DNA of 64,000 bases from JAGRGG01 sp965217265 (GTDB lineage Bacteria > Pseudomonadota > Alphaproteobacteria > Geminicoccales > Geminicoccaceae). The stretch's first letter is position 1; the number at the start of each line of letters is the position of its first letter. Below the pieces are notes generated by a model, which was not told the DNA's origin, did not search any database, and saw nothing but the letters and a program-made list of their open reading frames with translations. The stretch covers positions 1 through 64,000 of the forward strand of contig CBDCHP010000007.1 in assembly GCA_965217265.1 (NCBI GenBank), written 5' to 3'. The position numbers and the translations under genes are program-made. This document shows positions 34,591 to 44,243 of the stretch, in pieces.

Positions 34591-37303
34591 ATGCTTCAAG
34601 ATGATATGAATGCTCTTAGTAGCGGCGCAAAATTTTTCAGGGGCAAAATTTTTCAGGGGTAATCTCCATATCCATTCTTACTGTGCATCATATGATGTGA
34701 ATGATGTAACAGCGACACCTCAAGCAATTATAGATACTGCGAGACGCGAAGGCCTCGCAATCATTGCACTCGCAGATCATAATGAAATTTGCAATGTTCG
34801 TCCGGCTATCGAAGCAGGAATTGCGAACAACGTAGTTGTCATTCCGGCAGTGGAGCTTTCAACACCTGAAGGCCATCTACTTTGCTACGCACCCACGGCC
34901 GACAGGCTTGAGCGGTTTTTTCACCGGCTACAAATTGCTGCTCGACGGACACCTCAGTGTCGATGTCAAACCAGCACTTTAGATTGTCTGGGATTGATTG
35001 AGGCCGAAGGCGGCTTCGGCATCTTAGCCCACATCGAATCGAACGGCGCCTTCGAGAGCAACATGCCGCGGTTCACGCCGGCAAAGCTAGATATCTTGTG
35101 CCATCCAGCGCTTGAGGGCATTGAGGTGACCAGCGCCGACTGCCCTATCATCTATACCATAAATGATCCCGTTGCCGAACGACGGAGCGCGGCGGGAGAT
35201 CGAATACGACGACTTGGCCTCGGATCACAGCAGTTTCTGGCAAGAGTTCTAAACAGCGATGCACATACGCTCAACGCAATCGGCCGGAATGCGAACAGCA
35301 ATCGACGGATCACGCGCTATAAGATGGAAACGCCAAGTTTCGAGGGGTTGAGGCTAGCGCTTCAAACAGCCGATACCCGCATTCGCATTGAGGACGAGCT
35401 TCCGGATGTAGTCCCCATCGTGCAGGGTGTTCATTTCCAGGGTGGATTTCTCAACAGCCAAGCAATCAATTTTAGTCCCAACTTAACTTGTATTATCGGT
35501 GGGCGAGGCAGCGGCAAATCCACCACCTTCGAGGGTCTGTGCTTGCTAAACGGGCCTCCATCACCGGATGTCACGGTAATCGACAGCGATGTTTGGCCAG
35601 AGATGCTGTCACTTATCTACCGTGACGAGACCAAGCATTGTCACCGATTAGCCCGTAGCAAAGAAAGTCCGATTGAGAATCTCGACGATCCGGTGAGCGG
35701 ATCATGTTCGTTTCCGATCGAAAGCTATAGACAGGGTGCAACCAACGAAATCAGCAAGCGGGTGCAAGGTGATCCTCTTGCTCTTCTCACTTTCCTCGAC
35801 AATCTAATGCCGATTAAAGCCGCAATCGTTGCAGAGGATGAACTACGCGAACAATTAGTGGAGCTTTTCCCACAAATTGGAAAGGCGACCGATAAGGTTG
35901 ACACAATTCCTAACTATGAGAGAGAGCTGAAGTTAAAAAGCGATCAGCTTGAAAGATTACGGAAGGATAAAGGCGAAGAAGTCATTAGACTTCAGCAGCA
36001 GCTCGAAGGCGAGAAACGGGCACGCATGGCGATCGAGCACACTCTTGGCAAACTGATGGGAGCAGTTGATAGCGATGCAATCACCGAGATTACTACCAAC
36101 ATCAAAGATTTGGTGGAGAATGAATCAATCGAAATCGCTACGGACGAGGCGACACAGATTCAAATAGACACTGGCATCTATTAAACCGCCGTAATCAGAT
36201 CAACCGATTCGCTGCGCAAGGTAACTGCTGACTATGTTGCAAACGCCCGCACTCAGATTCAAGCTTGGAAATCAAAGGAAGGTCGAACAACGGTTCGAAT
36301 TGAGCAGAAGAAGCAGGAGCTATTGAAGCATGGTATCCGGCTCGATATGCCGTTTATCCAAAAACTTGTATCCGATGAGGCGCGCGCAAAGGAAAATGTT
36401 AAGAATTTGAAAACCTGGATTCCTGAATTGCGCAGACTGCGCAGAGAATATGAGAGGCTGCAGCGCCAACGCTGGAAGGAGCGCGATCATGTCGCAACCC
36501 TGCGAACCGCTTTTGCGGCGCGGGCATCAGATGCTCTCAAAGGAACGCTCTCGGACCTTTTCGTATCACTAAAGTTTGATGTGAACGCGCTTGCACCGGA
36601 CGCTGAGCGACTGATCATCGACACAATGGGTTGGCGCACGCTCCAGCAATTGAAGGCGCACGCACTCATCAACACGCTGACCTTGCCAAAGCTGTTAGAC
36701 TGTGTTCGCCGTAAAAATGTTCAACCGATCACGGCTTTGCGGAACGAGCGGAACGATAGTGGCCAGTTGTTCGCACAAAACGAGGCCGAGATCATACTAG
36801 AACGTCTTGCTGAACCCGATATTTTGGCGCAACTGGAATGTGTGGCAGTCCATGATCGGCCGCGATTAGATGTGACCAAGCGTGTTGAGATCGGTGGACA
36901 TCACAAATACGTAGCTCGTGATTTTAAGCGGCTTTCGCTCGGCCAGCAGCAGTCAGTGTTGCTCGCGCTCATGCTGACCAGCGAAAGTCGTGCGCCACTT
37001 ATCGTTGACCAACCCGAAGACAATCTTGACAGCGAATTTATCTATAAATCTTTGGTGCCTGCGATCCGCGCGGCCAAAGAGCGTCGTCAGGTGATCGTTG
37101 TCACGCACAACGCAAACATCGCAGTTCTAGGTGACGCTGAATTGATTGTGGCGCTAAAAGCAACTAATGATCGGGCAATGATCATGGCCCGTGGATCAAT
37201 CGATCATCGAGAAACATGCGAAATGGCTTGTGCAATACTCGAAGGCTCGCGTGAGGCGTTTGATCGGCGGGCATCTGTTTACGGAATTTCTCGCCGGGGC
37301 TAG
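34591..37303 (+). pseudogene. PHP-domain plus SMC-like ATPase (TrlF-type), disrupted
   Basis: The intact form would be 898 residues from ATG 34591, behind a perfect AAGGAG (34579-34584). N-terminal PHP motifs are RGNLHIHSY, LADHNE, VELSTPEGH, HIESNG and NSDAHTLN. The ATPase has Walker A GGRGSGKSTTF (about 300), a long coiled coil, signature RLSLGQQQS (about 776), Walker B LIVDQPEDNLDS and VVTHNANI. An exact 16-bp tandem duplication (34628-34659) shifts the frame; the ATG at 34610 happens to enter the right frame. One in-frame TAA lies at 36182-36184, after which the same frame stays open to 37303. Base composition is far more AT-rich than neighbours: likely transferred. A defence role is plausible, not shown. 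Confidence 0.75.
34628..34659 (+). repeat. Exact 16-bp tandem duplication in the PHP-ATPase start
   Basis: CAAAATTTTTCAGGGG occurs twice head to tail (34628-34643 and 34644-34659). With one copy, the frame from ATG 34591 reads SGAKFFRGNLHIHSY without interruption. With two copies that frame ends at TAA 34660-34662 after 23 codons. The unit is not a multiple of three, so a slip that removes it would restore the frame. Confidence 0.9.
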
Positions 37304-37324
37304 GTGCTTCGTCTCATAGCGCGT

Positions 37325-39226
37325 TCATCGCCCGAACGTGTCCCGCCACCAGCGTTGCAGCATGTGCAGCGCGTAGCGGGACTTGCCGTCGGCGGCGGGT
37401 CTGGGCGACGGGTGCAGCGACGCGACGGCCGGGTTCTTGGGCGCCGCCCGCAGCGTGTCGGCAAAGATGTAGGCGGGTAGGTTGGCGCCGTTGACGCCGT
37501 GCATCGGTGCCGCGTCGTCGCGGCCGACCCAGACGCCGACGACGTGAGCGTCGGTGAAGCCGACGAACCACGCGTCGCGGTTGGCTTGCGTCGTGCCGGT
37601 CTTGCCGTAGACGGCCCGGTCGGGAAGGGCGGCGCGCCGGCCCGTGGCGCGCTCGACCGTGGCGCGCAACAGGCGGCGCATCGCGGCCGCGGCCTCGGGC
37701 GTCAAGACGGGTGCTTCGACGTCGGCGTGGGCGAAGCGGTCGTCTTCGCCCTCGTCCTCGACCGCGACGACGCCGAACGCCGGGCGGCGCATCCCGTCGG
37801 CGAGGAAGGGCAGGTACGCCTCGGTCAACTCGATCGGGGTCACTTCCGAAGTGCCGAGTGCCAAGGAGGGTAGTGCTCGCAGGTCGCTCTTGATCCCGAG
37901 GCGGCGGGCGAGGGCCGCGACCTCCTCGACGCCGACCGCCTGCGCCAAGCGCACCGAGACCGTGTTGAGCGAGTGGGCGAACGCGGTCTCCAACGTGACC
38001 TCGCCGTAGGTCTTGTCGCCGGCATTGCGCGCGGTCCAGCCGTCGACCGTGACCGGCGCCGCCGAGACGGGCGCGTCGGGCGTCATCCCCGCCTCGATCG
38101 CGGCGGCGTAGACGAACGCCTTGAAGGCCGAACCCGGCTGGCGGTGCGCGGCGACGGCACGGTTGAACGGGTCACTCTCCCCCGGCCTGCCGCCGACCAT
38201 GGCGCGCACGGCCCCGCTATGGTCGAGGACGACGAGGGCCGCTTCGAGGTCGGGGTGGTTGGCCAGGCGTTCCTTTACGGCCGCCTCGGCCGCGTTCTGC
38301 AGGCGGGGGTCCAAGGTGGTGCGCACCGTGCGGTCGCCCTCGGGCTTGCCGAGCGAGGCGTTGAGCGAGTCCAGGGTCCAGGCGACGAAATCTCCGGCGA
38401 TCTGGCCCTTGGGGTTGGCGAGGCGCGCCGGGGCCGCGAGCGCCCAGCCCCTCGCGGTGGCGTCGATCTTGCCGGCGGCCTGCATCGCCGCCAGGACGAC
38501 AGCACTTCGCGCCCTGGCGCGCTCGATGTCGTTGGTGGGGGCGTAGTAGCTGGGCGCCTTCAACAGGCCGGCCAGCATCGCCGCCTCGGGCAGGGTGACG
38601 TCGGCCGCATCCTTGTCGAAGTAGCGCCGCGCCGCCGCCTCGACGCCGTAGGCGCCGCTACCGAAGTAGACCCGGTTGAGGTAGAGTTCGAGGATCTGGT
38701 CCTTGCTCAGCCGTGCCTCCAGCCAAAGCGCGAGGACCAGCTCGTCCAGCTTGCGCTTGAAGCTGCGCTCGGGCGTGAGGTAGAGGTTCTTGACCAGTTG
38801 CTGCGTCAGCGTCGAGCCGCCGGCGACGACGTCGCCCGCCTTGAGGTTGGCCAATATTGCTCGGCCGATGCCGATCAGGTCGAGACCGAAATGATCGTAA
38901 AAGCGCCGGTCCTCGACCGCGAGCACGGCGTCGACGATCTCGGGGTCGATCGCGTCGAGGGGGACGTAGGCCCGGCCCTCGACCGGGCGGCGGACGAGGA
39001 CCGAGCCGTCGCTCGCGAGCAGCGTCACGTCCGCCCCGCGCGCCTCGGCGAACAGGGTGTCCGTGTCCGGCAGGCTCGGGGCCAAGACGACGAACAGCAG
39101 GGTCCAGGCGACGAGCGCCCCGACGACGACGGCGGGCCAGCCAGGCCAGAGGCGGCGTCGGGACGGCGCGGGCCGGGTTACGGGCGCGGGTTCGGCCTTT
39201 CGCCTCTGGGCGGGCGCGCGTTTCAT
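37325..39226 (-). CDS. Class A penicillin-binding protein (PBP1 family)
   Basis: A 633-residue bifunctional murein synthase. A basic cytoplasmic N-terminus and one membrane helix (AVVVGALVAWTLLFVVLAP) precede the glycosyltransferase domain with AVEDRRFYDHFGLD (catalytic Glu near 103) and GGSTLTQQLVKNLYL. The transpeptidase has SxxK in PGSAFKAF (about 364), SLNT and KTGTT (about 540). It ends with WVGRDDAAPMHGVNG. ATG 39226 is preferred; the frame extends to TTG 39253. It ends convergent with the AT-rich island. Confidence 0.92.
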   Translation of the reverse strand: MKRAPAQRRKAEPAPVTRPAPSRRRLWPGWPAVVVGALVAWTLLFVVLAPSLPDTDTLFAEARGADVTLLASDGSVLVRRPVEGRAYVPLDAIDPEIVDAVLAVEDRRFYDHFGLDLIGIGRAILANLKAGDVVAGGSTLTQQLVKNLYLTPERSFKRKLDELVLALWLEARLSKDQILELYLNRVYFGSGAYGVEAAARRYFDKDAADVTLPEAAMLAGLLKAPSYYAPTNDIERARARSAVVLAAMQAAGKIDATARGWALAAPARLANPKGQIAGDFVAWTLDSLNASLGKPEGDRTVRTTLDPRLQNAAEAAVKERLANHPDLEAALVVLDHSGAVRAMVGGRPGESDPFNRAVAAHRQPGSAFKAFVYAAAIEAGMTPDAPVSAAPVTVDGWTARNAGDKTYGEVTLETAFAHSLNTVSVRLAQAVGVEEVAALARRLGIKSDLRALPSLALGTSEVTPIELTEAYLPFLADGMRRPAFGVVAVEDEGEDDRFAHADVEAPVLTPEAAAAMRRLLRATVERATGRRAALPDRAVYGKTGTTQANRDAWFVGFTDAHVVGVWVGRDDAAPMHGVNGANLPAYIFADTLRAAPKNPAVASLHPSPRPAADGKSRYALHMLQRWWRDTFGR

Positions 39227-39371
39227 TGGGGCGTCGGGGCTCCTGGACGGCAAAAGACGACTCTCCTTGATAAGACCTGAAAGGGTGCTGCCGCCATAAG
39301 CCCCCTGGGCAGGACACGCCGCCAGCTTTATCTATGGGGTTCGTCTTGCCTTTGCATCTCTAGGATTCTCG

Positions 39372-40247
39372 ATGTCCGCGCCGCACGTCCTGCCCGATCC
39401 CGACGATCCCCGCCTCACCGTCACGGTCGACGGCATCGACCAGAACGGGGCAGCGGTGGCGACCAGCGTCGTCACCGAGCGGCCGCTCACCCTCTACTTG
39501 AACGACCAGGAGATCGTCACCCTCCTGACGATCGGCGACCACCCGGAGGACTTGGCGCTCGGCTATCTCTTGAACCAGAACATGCTGCGTCCCGACGACG
39601 TGGTGACGGCGGTGCAGTTCGACGAGGAGGTCGAGGCGGTCGTGGTGCGGACCGAGCGGGTCACCGACTACGAGGCCAAGCTCAAGAAACGCATCCAGAC
39701 CTCGGGCTGTGCGCAGGGCACGCTCTACGGCGACACGATGGAGCGCTTCGACGACGTGCGCCTCGACCCCGACGCGCGGGTGCGAACATCCGACCTCGGC
39801 CGGCTGCTGAAGGCGGTCAACACCTGCCCTTCGCTCTACCTCAAGGCCGGCGCGATCCACGGCTGCGCCTTGGCGCACGGGCCCGACCTCCTCCTCTACA
39901 TGGAGGACGTCGGGCGCCACAACGCGGTCGACAAGATCGCCGGCTGGATGCACCGCCACGAGGTCGAGGGGTGCGACAAGCTGTTCTACACGACCGGGCG
40001 GCTCACGTCCGAGATGGTGATCAAGACGGTGCAGATGGAAATCCCCGTCCTGGTCTCGCGCTCCGGCTTCACGGCGTCCGGGGTCGATCTGGCGCGCCGC
40101 GCGGGGCTCACCCTGATCGGCCGGGCGCGCGGGCGGCGCTTCGTGGCGCTCTCAGGACTGGAGCGCATCGTCTTCGACGCCGAGCCCGCCGATGACGGCG
40201 AAGAGGAGGGCCGCCACCGCCGCAAGGGCAGCTTCGCCGATGTCTGA
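39372..40247 (+). CDS. fdhD: FdhD, sulfur carrier for formate dehydrogenase
   Basis: A 291-residue protein with RPLTLYLNDQEIVTLLTIGDHPEDLALGYLL, GAIHGCALAHG, YMEDVGRHNAVDKIAGW, and LTSEMVIKTVQMEIPVLVSRS, all typical of FdhD. It transfers sulfur from IscS to the bis-MGD cofactor of formate dehydrogenases. The loop reads QTSGCAQGT, so only the first cysteine of the CxxC seen in E. coli is present; this occurs in other members as well. It overlaps mobA by eight bases. Confidence 0.92.
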   Translation: MSAPHVLPDPDDPRLTVTVDGIDQNGAAVATSVVTERPLTLYLNDQEIVTLLTIGDHPEDLALGYLLNQNMLRPDDVVTAVQFDEEVEAVVVRTERVTDYEAKLKKRIQTSGCAQGTLYGDTMERFDDVRLDPDARVRTSDLGRLLKAVNTCPSLYLKAGAIHGCALAHGPDLLLYMEDVGRHNAVDKIAGWMHRHEVEGCDKLFYTTGRLTSEMVIKTVQMEIPVLVSRSGFTASGVDLARRAGLTLIGRARGRRFVALSGLERIVFDAEPADDGEEEGRHRRKGSFADV

Positions 40248-40854
40248 GCCCGTCGTCGGCGTGATCCTGGCCGGCGGGCTCGGGCGGCGCATGGGCGGCG
40301 GCGACAAGTTCCTGCGCGATTTGAACGGCACGACGCTCTTGGAGCGCGTCCTAGAGCGCGCCCGGCCGCAGGTGAGCGACCTCCTCTTGAACGCCAACGG
40401 CGACCCGGCGCGGCTGGAAGGCTACGGCGTCGAGGTGCGCGGCGACGTGGTTGGGGGCCACGCCGGGCCGCTCGCCGGCGTCCTCACCGGTATGGCCTGG
40501 GCGCGCGAGCGCCACCCGGACGCCCTGTGGCTGGCGAGCTTCGCCGCCGACACGCCGTTCTTCCCGCCCGACCTCGTCGCCCGGCTCATGGCCGCTTGCG
40601 CCCAGGCCGGCGCCGATATGGCTTGTGCTACCTCGAACGGGCGGACGCACCCGGTGTTCGGCCTCTGGCCGGTCGGGCTGCACGACGACCTCGAAGCGGC
40701 CTTGGGCGGCGGCGAGCGCAAGATCGACCGCTTCACCGCCCGCTACGCCGTCGCGCAGGCGGCCTACGACGACACGCCCGACCCCTTCTTCAACGTCAAT
40801 ACGGCGGAGGATCTGGCAAAAGCCGAGGCGCTCTCGGTGGAGAACGGCGCGTGA
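40240..40854 (+). CDS. mobA: Molybdenum cofactor guanylyltransferase MobA
   Basis: A 204-residue nucleotidyltransferase. VVGVILAGGLGRRMGGGDKFL is the GTP-binding motif of MobA, LASFAADTPFFPPDLVARL has the metal-binding Asp, and HPVFGLWPVGL and FFNVNTAEDLAKAE follow. It attaches GMP to molybdopterin to make the MGD used by formate dehydrogenase and relatives. This differs from the MocA-type enzyme at 3632, so the cell makes both dinucleotide forms. It is coupled to fdhD. Confidence 0.93.
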   Translation: MSEPVVGVILAGGLGRRMGGGDKFLRDLNGTTLLERVLERARPQVSDLLLNANGDPARLEGYGVEVRGDVVGGHAGPLAGVLTGMAWARERHPDALWLASFAADTPFFPPDLVARLMAACAQAGADMACATSNGRTHPVFGLWPVGLHDDLEAALGGGERKIDRFTARYAVAQAAYDDTPDPFFNVNTAEDLAKAEALSVENGA

Positions 40855-41758
40855 GCCGGGCCGTGCCGCATACCGCAGCGGCGGGCGGCGTCGACCGGCC
40901 GGGGCTGGTCGCCGTCCTGACGGCCTGCCTCTTGTGGGGCCTCTTCCCCTTCTACTTCAAGGCGCTGGGCACGACGCACCCCTTGGAGGCGATGGCGCAC
41001 CGGGTGATCTGGGCGCTCCCCTTCCTCGCCCTGACCCTGACGCTCGGCCGCGCCTGGAGCGGGGTACGTCGGACCCTCCTCACGCCGCGGGTCCTGCGCG
41101 GGCTGGTCGTGAGCGGCCTCCTCATCAGCGTCAACTGGACGCTCTACGTCGTCGCCGTGTTCCACGGCCGGGTGCTGGACGCCAGCCTCGGCTACTTCTT
41201 GAGCCCGCTCTTCTCGGTCGCGCTCGGCGTCTTGGTCCTCGGTGAGCGCCTGGGCCGGCTCCAGACGTGCGCGGTCGGCATCGCGGCGCTCGCGGTCTTG
41301 AACCTCGTCCTCGTCGCCGGCGTCGTGCCGGTGGTGGCGCTGACGCTGGCGACGACCTTCGCGCTCTACGGCCTCGTCCGCAAGCGCCTGCCGGTCGGGC
41401 CGCACAGCCGGGCCTCGCGCTCGAATGCGTCGTGGTGCTGCCCTTGAGCCTGGGCTTTCTCGCCTACGTCGCCTACATACGCGGCGGCATCGCGTTTGGG
41501 GCCGATCTCCCCTTCTCGCTCCTGCTGATGCTGGCGGGGCCGCTCACGGTCCTGCCGCTGTTGTGCTTCAACCTCGGCGCCAAGCGGCTGCCGCTGGCGA
41601 CGGTGGGCGTGGCGCTCTACCTGATCCCGAGCCTCCTGTTCTTGGAGGGCGTCTTCGTCTTCGGCGAGCCGGCCGGAACGGCGAAGCTCGTCACCTTCGC
41701 CGGCATCTGGGCCGCCCTGGCGCTCTACAGCTACGACGGCTATCGGCGGCGGGTCTGA
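40851..41758 (+). pseudogene. rarD: RarD/EamA-family permease, frameshifted
   Basis: GTG 40851 (GTGA overlap with mobA) opens a frame with RarD features: LTACLLWGLFPFYFKALG, HRVIWALPFLALTL, SVNWTLYVVAVFHGRVLDASLGYF. It breaks after RKRLPVGP at about 41400 and ends at 41447. The family sequence resumes in another frame as QPGLALECVVVLPLSLGFLAY and continues to 41758 (YSYDGYRRRV). The break is a doubled CA at 41403-41406 (GCCGCACAGCC, where GCCGCAGCC restores the frame). Either a real two-base insertion or a sequencing error. Confidence 0.85.
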
Positions 41759-41762
41759 CGGT

Positions 41763-42200
41763 TCAGCCTCGCGCGCGGGCCCAGACCTGCTCGCGGCAGA
41801 AGAAGAGGACGCAGCCCTCGACGAGGAGCGTGTTCGCGTCCTTCAGGGTCAACGACGAATTGTACGTCTTGCCGTCCTCGGGGTTGTAGATCCGTCCGTT
41901 CGTCCAGGAATCCTCGCCGTCTTTTTGAAAGCCGGTCAGGATCGGCAGGCCCATGATCGGGCGGTCGCGCAGGCTCTCGTCCTGGTTGCGTTGATCGGTG
42001 AAAGGCTTGCCGTTCGCGTCTTCGGTCTTGGCCATCCAGACGATGCGGCCGCAGGCCGCGTCTGGCGCGTCGCCGCAGGGGCCGATCTCGACCATGACGC
42101 GCCTCTTCTCCGACAGCCATGTGCCGAACACGGGCTCGGTCGCGGCGCCGGCGGCGAAGGGGATGAGGCAGACGACGATGACGAGGGGGCGAAAACGCAT
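41763..42200 (-). CDS. Secreted DUF2147 protein
   Basis: A 145-residue protein with a signal peptide (MRFRPLVIVVCLIPFAAGAA). The body has VFGTWLSEKRRVMVEIGPCG, DRPIMGLPILTGFQ, and WTNGRIYNPEDGKTYNSSLTL, ending in FCREQVWAR: the lipocalin-like DUF2147 family. Four cysteines could form two disulfides. Role unknown. It ends four bases from the rarD stop, convergent. Confidence 0.85.
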   Translation of the reverse strand: MRFRPLVIVVCLIPFAAGAATEPVFGTWLSEKRRVMVEIGPCGDAPDAACGRIVWMAKTEDANGKPFTDQRNQDESLRDRPIMGLPILTGFQKDGEDSWTNGRIYNPEDGKTYNSSLTLKDANTLLVEGCVLFFCREQVWARARG

Positions 42201-42221
42201 GTCGGGTGCTTCCTCGAACAG

Positions 42222-43385
42222 CTAAACCGCCGCGTCGATCAGCGGCACGAGTCGGTCCATCGCGATCTGTAACCGCTCATGCGCGATCGCGAAGCACAAG
42301 CGCAGGTGCGACTCGTTGCCCTCGCCGAACGTGTAGCCGGGGGCGAGGCCAACCTTGGCCTCGGCGACGACGCGGCGGGCGAAGGCGAGGCTGTCGTTCA
42401 TGCCCTCGATGCGTGGGAAGGCATAGAAGGCGCCCTCGGGTGCTGCGATGCGCACGCGCGGGTGCTCTCCTAGCGTCGCCATGACGAGGTCGCGGTTGGC
42501 CTTGCAGCGCTCGGTGAAGCCCTTAACGAAGTCCTCGCCCCGTTCGAGCGCGGCGACGCCGCCGGCTTGGTTGAAGACGGTGGCGCCGGTGTTGTTGCAC
42601 TCGGCGAGCACCGCCATCGGCTCGACCAGATGCTTTGGCGCCACCATCCAGCCCAGGCGCCAGCCGGTCATCGCCCAGCCCTTGGAGAAGCCGTTGAGGA
42701 CGAAGACCGGCTCGTCCGGCCCGGCGAGCGTCAGGAACGAGGGTGCGCAAGCAGAGCCGTCGAAGACGTTGCGGTGGTAGACCTCGTCCGAGATCAATCC
42801 GAGCCCGCGCTCGCGGCAGAGGTCGAGGAGGTCGCGGCCCTCGGCCTCGGTCATGATCCAGCCGGTCGGGTTCGAGGGGGTGTTGAGGTAGATCGCCTTG
42901 GTCTTCGGGCCGATCGCGGCCTTGACGCGGTCCAGGTCGAGCGACCAGCGATCGCCACTTTCGTCCAGGCGGACGTCGACGCACCGCCCGCCCATGATGC
43001 GCACGACTTGGCGGATGTTGGGCCAGTAGGGCGAGATCAAGATCACCTCGTCGCCCCGCCCGACGAGGCACTGCCCGGCGATCATCACGGCGAGCATCGT
43101 CGAGCCCGGCACGGTGATCCGGTCCGGGTCGAGGTCGACGCGATAGAGTCGATCACAGTAGGCCTTGATCGCGTCGCGCAGCGCCGTCGTGCCGCGCGGG
43201 TAGGAGTAGAAGGTCTGGCCGTTCTGTAGGGCCCCGATAGCCGCCTCGCGGATGAAGTCGGGCGTGTCGATGTCGCTCTCGCCGAACCACAACGGGATCA
43301 CGTCCGGGTCGTGCAGGGCGCCGGCCGCAACCTTGCCGATGCCGGAGAGTTCGAGGGCTTCGATCTCGGGGCGGATGGCGGACAT
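42222..43385 (-). CDS. PLP-dependent aminotransferase, class I/II
   Basis: A 387-residue fold-type I enzyme. IPLWFGESDIDTPDFI, FYSYPRGTTALRDAI, LNTPSNPTGWIMTEAE, LISDEVYHRNVFDG, the PLP lysine in LNGFSKGWAMTGWRLGW, and the carboxylate arginine in HLRLCFA are visible. It is in the aspartate/alanine-type subgroup; the amino donor cannot be fixed. It starts at ATG 43385 after a 390-bp gap without genes. Confidence 0.88.
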   Translation of the reverse strand: MSAIRPEIEALELSGIGKVAAGALHDPDVIPLWFGESDIDTPDFIREAAIGALQNGQTFYSYPRGTTALRDAIKAYCDRLYRVDLDPDRITVPGSTMLAVMIAGQCLVGRGDEVILISPYWPNIRQVVRIMGGRCVDVRLDESGDRWSLDLDRVKAAIGPKTKAIYLNTPSNPTGWIMTEAEGRDLLDLCRERGLGLISDEVYHRNVFDGSACAPSFLTLAGPDEPVFVLNGFSKGWAMTGWRLGWMVAPKHLVEPMAVLAECNNTGATVFNQAGGVAALERGEDFVKGFTERCKANRDLVMATLGEHPRVRIAAPEGAFYAFPRIEGMNDSLAFARRVVAEAKVGLAPGYTFGEGNESHLRLCFAIAHERLQIAMDRLVPLIDAAV

Positions 43386-43775
43386 GGGCTGACGGCTCCT
43401 CTAGGATCACGCGGACCCGACCTTCTAGGCGGCGGCAACCGGCGGCGCAACGTGCGCGCCGCGAAAACCTCGTTCGTCCCGGCAGCGCTCATGCTTTGTA
43501 CGTCCCCGCCCTGCCACGGGATCACCCTACCGTATCTGTGTTTGTATTCCTGTTTCGCTCCCCGGTTTGATGCCTCTTCCCGCTGCCCATCGGGTTCGTT
43601 CTTAGATTTTGGTGGGTTCGTTTTTTGGCTTAAGTCGTTGCTCTAGCCTCTGTCCTCAGGTTCGTTCGGTAATTTCGCCCCCTATGCCGGCGCCCAGCGC
43701 GGCTGGATGGGCGACAAAGCCCTCTGTCTGGACTTACCTTGCTCCCCGCCCCGGTGTCGAGGCTTGGCATCGGGC
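43386..43775. other. Gene-free gap with three GGTTCGTT boxes
   Basis: No convincing gene in either direction. The sequence is less GC-rich than the surroundings. GGTTCGTT occurs at 43593, 43615 and 43659, spaced 22 and 44 bases apart. The gap lies upstream of the aminotransferase (minus) and downstream of the universal stress gene, so it should contain the aminotransferase promoter. No terminator hairpin with a T-run was seen. Confidence 0.4.
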
Positions 43776-44243
43776 TCAGCCCACTAGGACAAGCGCGGCG
43801 TCGCAGTTGTCGCCAACGGCTTTCGCGACGGAGCCCTTGACCAGAGTGCGGGCGGCGCCCCGCCGATGACGGCCCAGCACGATGCAGTCCGCGCCTTTCG
43901 TTTGAGCCGTGAGGCAGATCGTCGGAGCGACCTCGCCGGTCATAACGAGACGGGTTGCGTTCGCCACGCCGACCTCGCGGGCGATCGACATCGCCGTATC
44001 CAGGCAAGCCTCGGCGGCCGTGGGAAGCATCGGCAGGCTCAGGCCCCGCAGCCCCTCGACCTCCAGGTATTGTTCGATCTCCTCAGAACGCTCGGCTTCT
44101 TGCGCGACCGCCAAGAAGGTCAGTTTCGCTCCTAGCGCCAACACCAGACGCGCTGCATCGGCGGCGGCCCGGCAGGCCGGGTCGGAGCCGTCCACGCCGC
44201 ACAGTAGGTGCGCGAAGGACTTGTTCGTTTCCATGGAGGCCAT
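43776..44243 (-). CDS. Universal stress protein (UspA family)
   Basis: A 155-residue Usp domain: HLLCGVDGSDPACRAAADAARLV at the start with the nucleotide-contact Asp, and ADCIVLGRHRRGAARTLVKGSVAKAV at the end for the ATP-binding glycine/serine loop. ATG 44243 overlaps the stop of the permease gene (TAATG), so it is coupled to it; METNKS at 44234 is an alternative start. It is the third gene of the arsR-permease-usp operon. Confidence 0.85.
   Translation of the reverse strand: MASMETNKSFAHLLCGVDGSDPACRAAADAARLVLALGAKLTFLAVAQEAERSEEIEQYLEVEGLRGLSLPMLPTAAEACLDTAMSIAREVGVANATRLVMTGEVAPTICLTAQTKGADCIVLGRHRRGAARTLVKGSVAKAVGDNCDAALVLVG

Noticed and set aside
34485..37324. Genomic island bounded by attachment sites or a tRNA gene
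   Set aside because: No tRNA, integrase or flanking direct repeat is visible at either edge of the AT-rich block.
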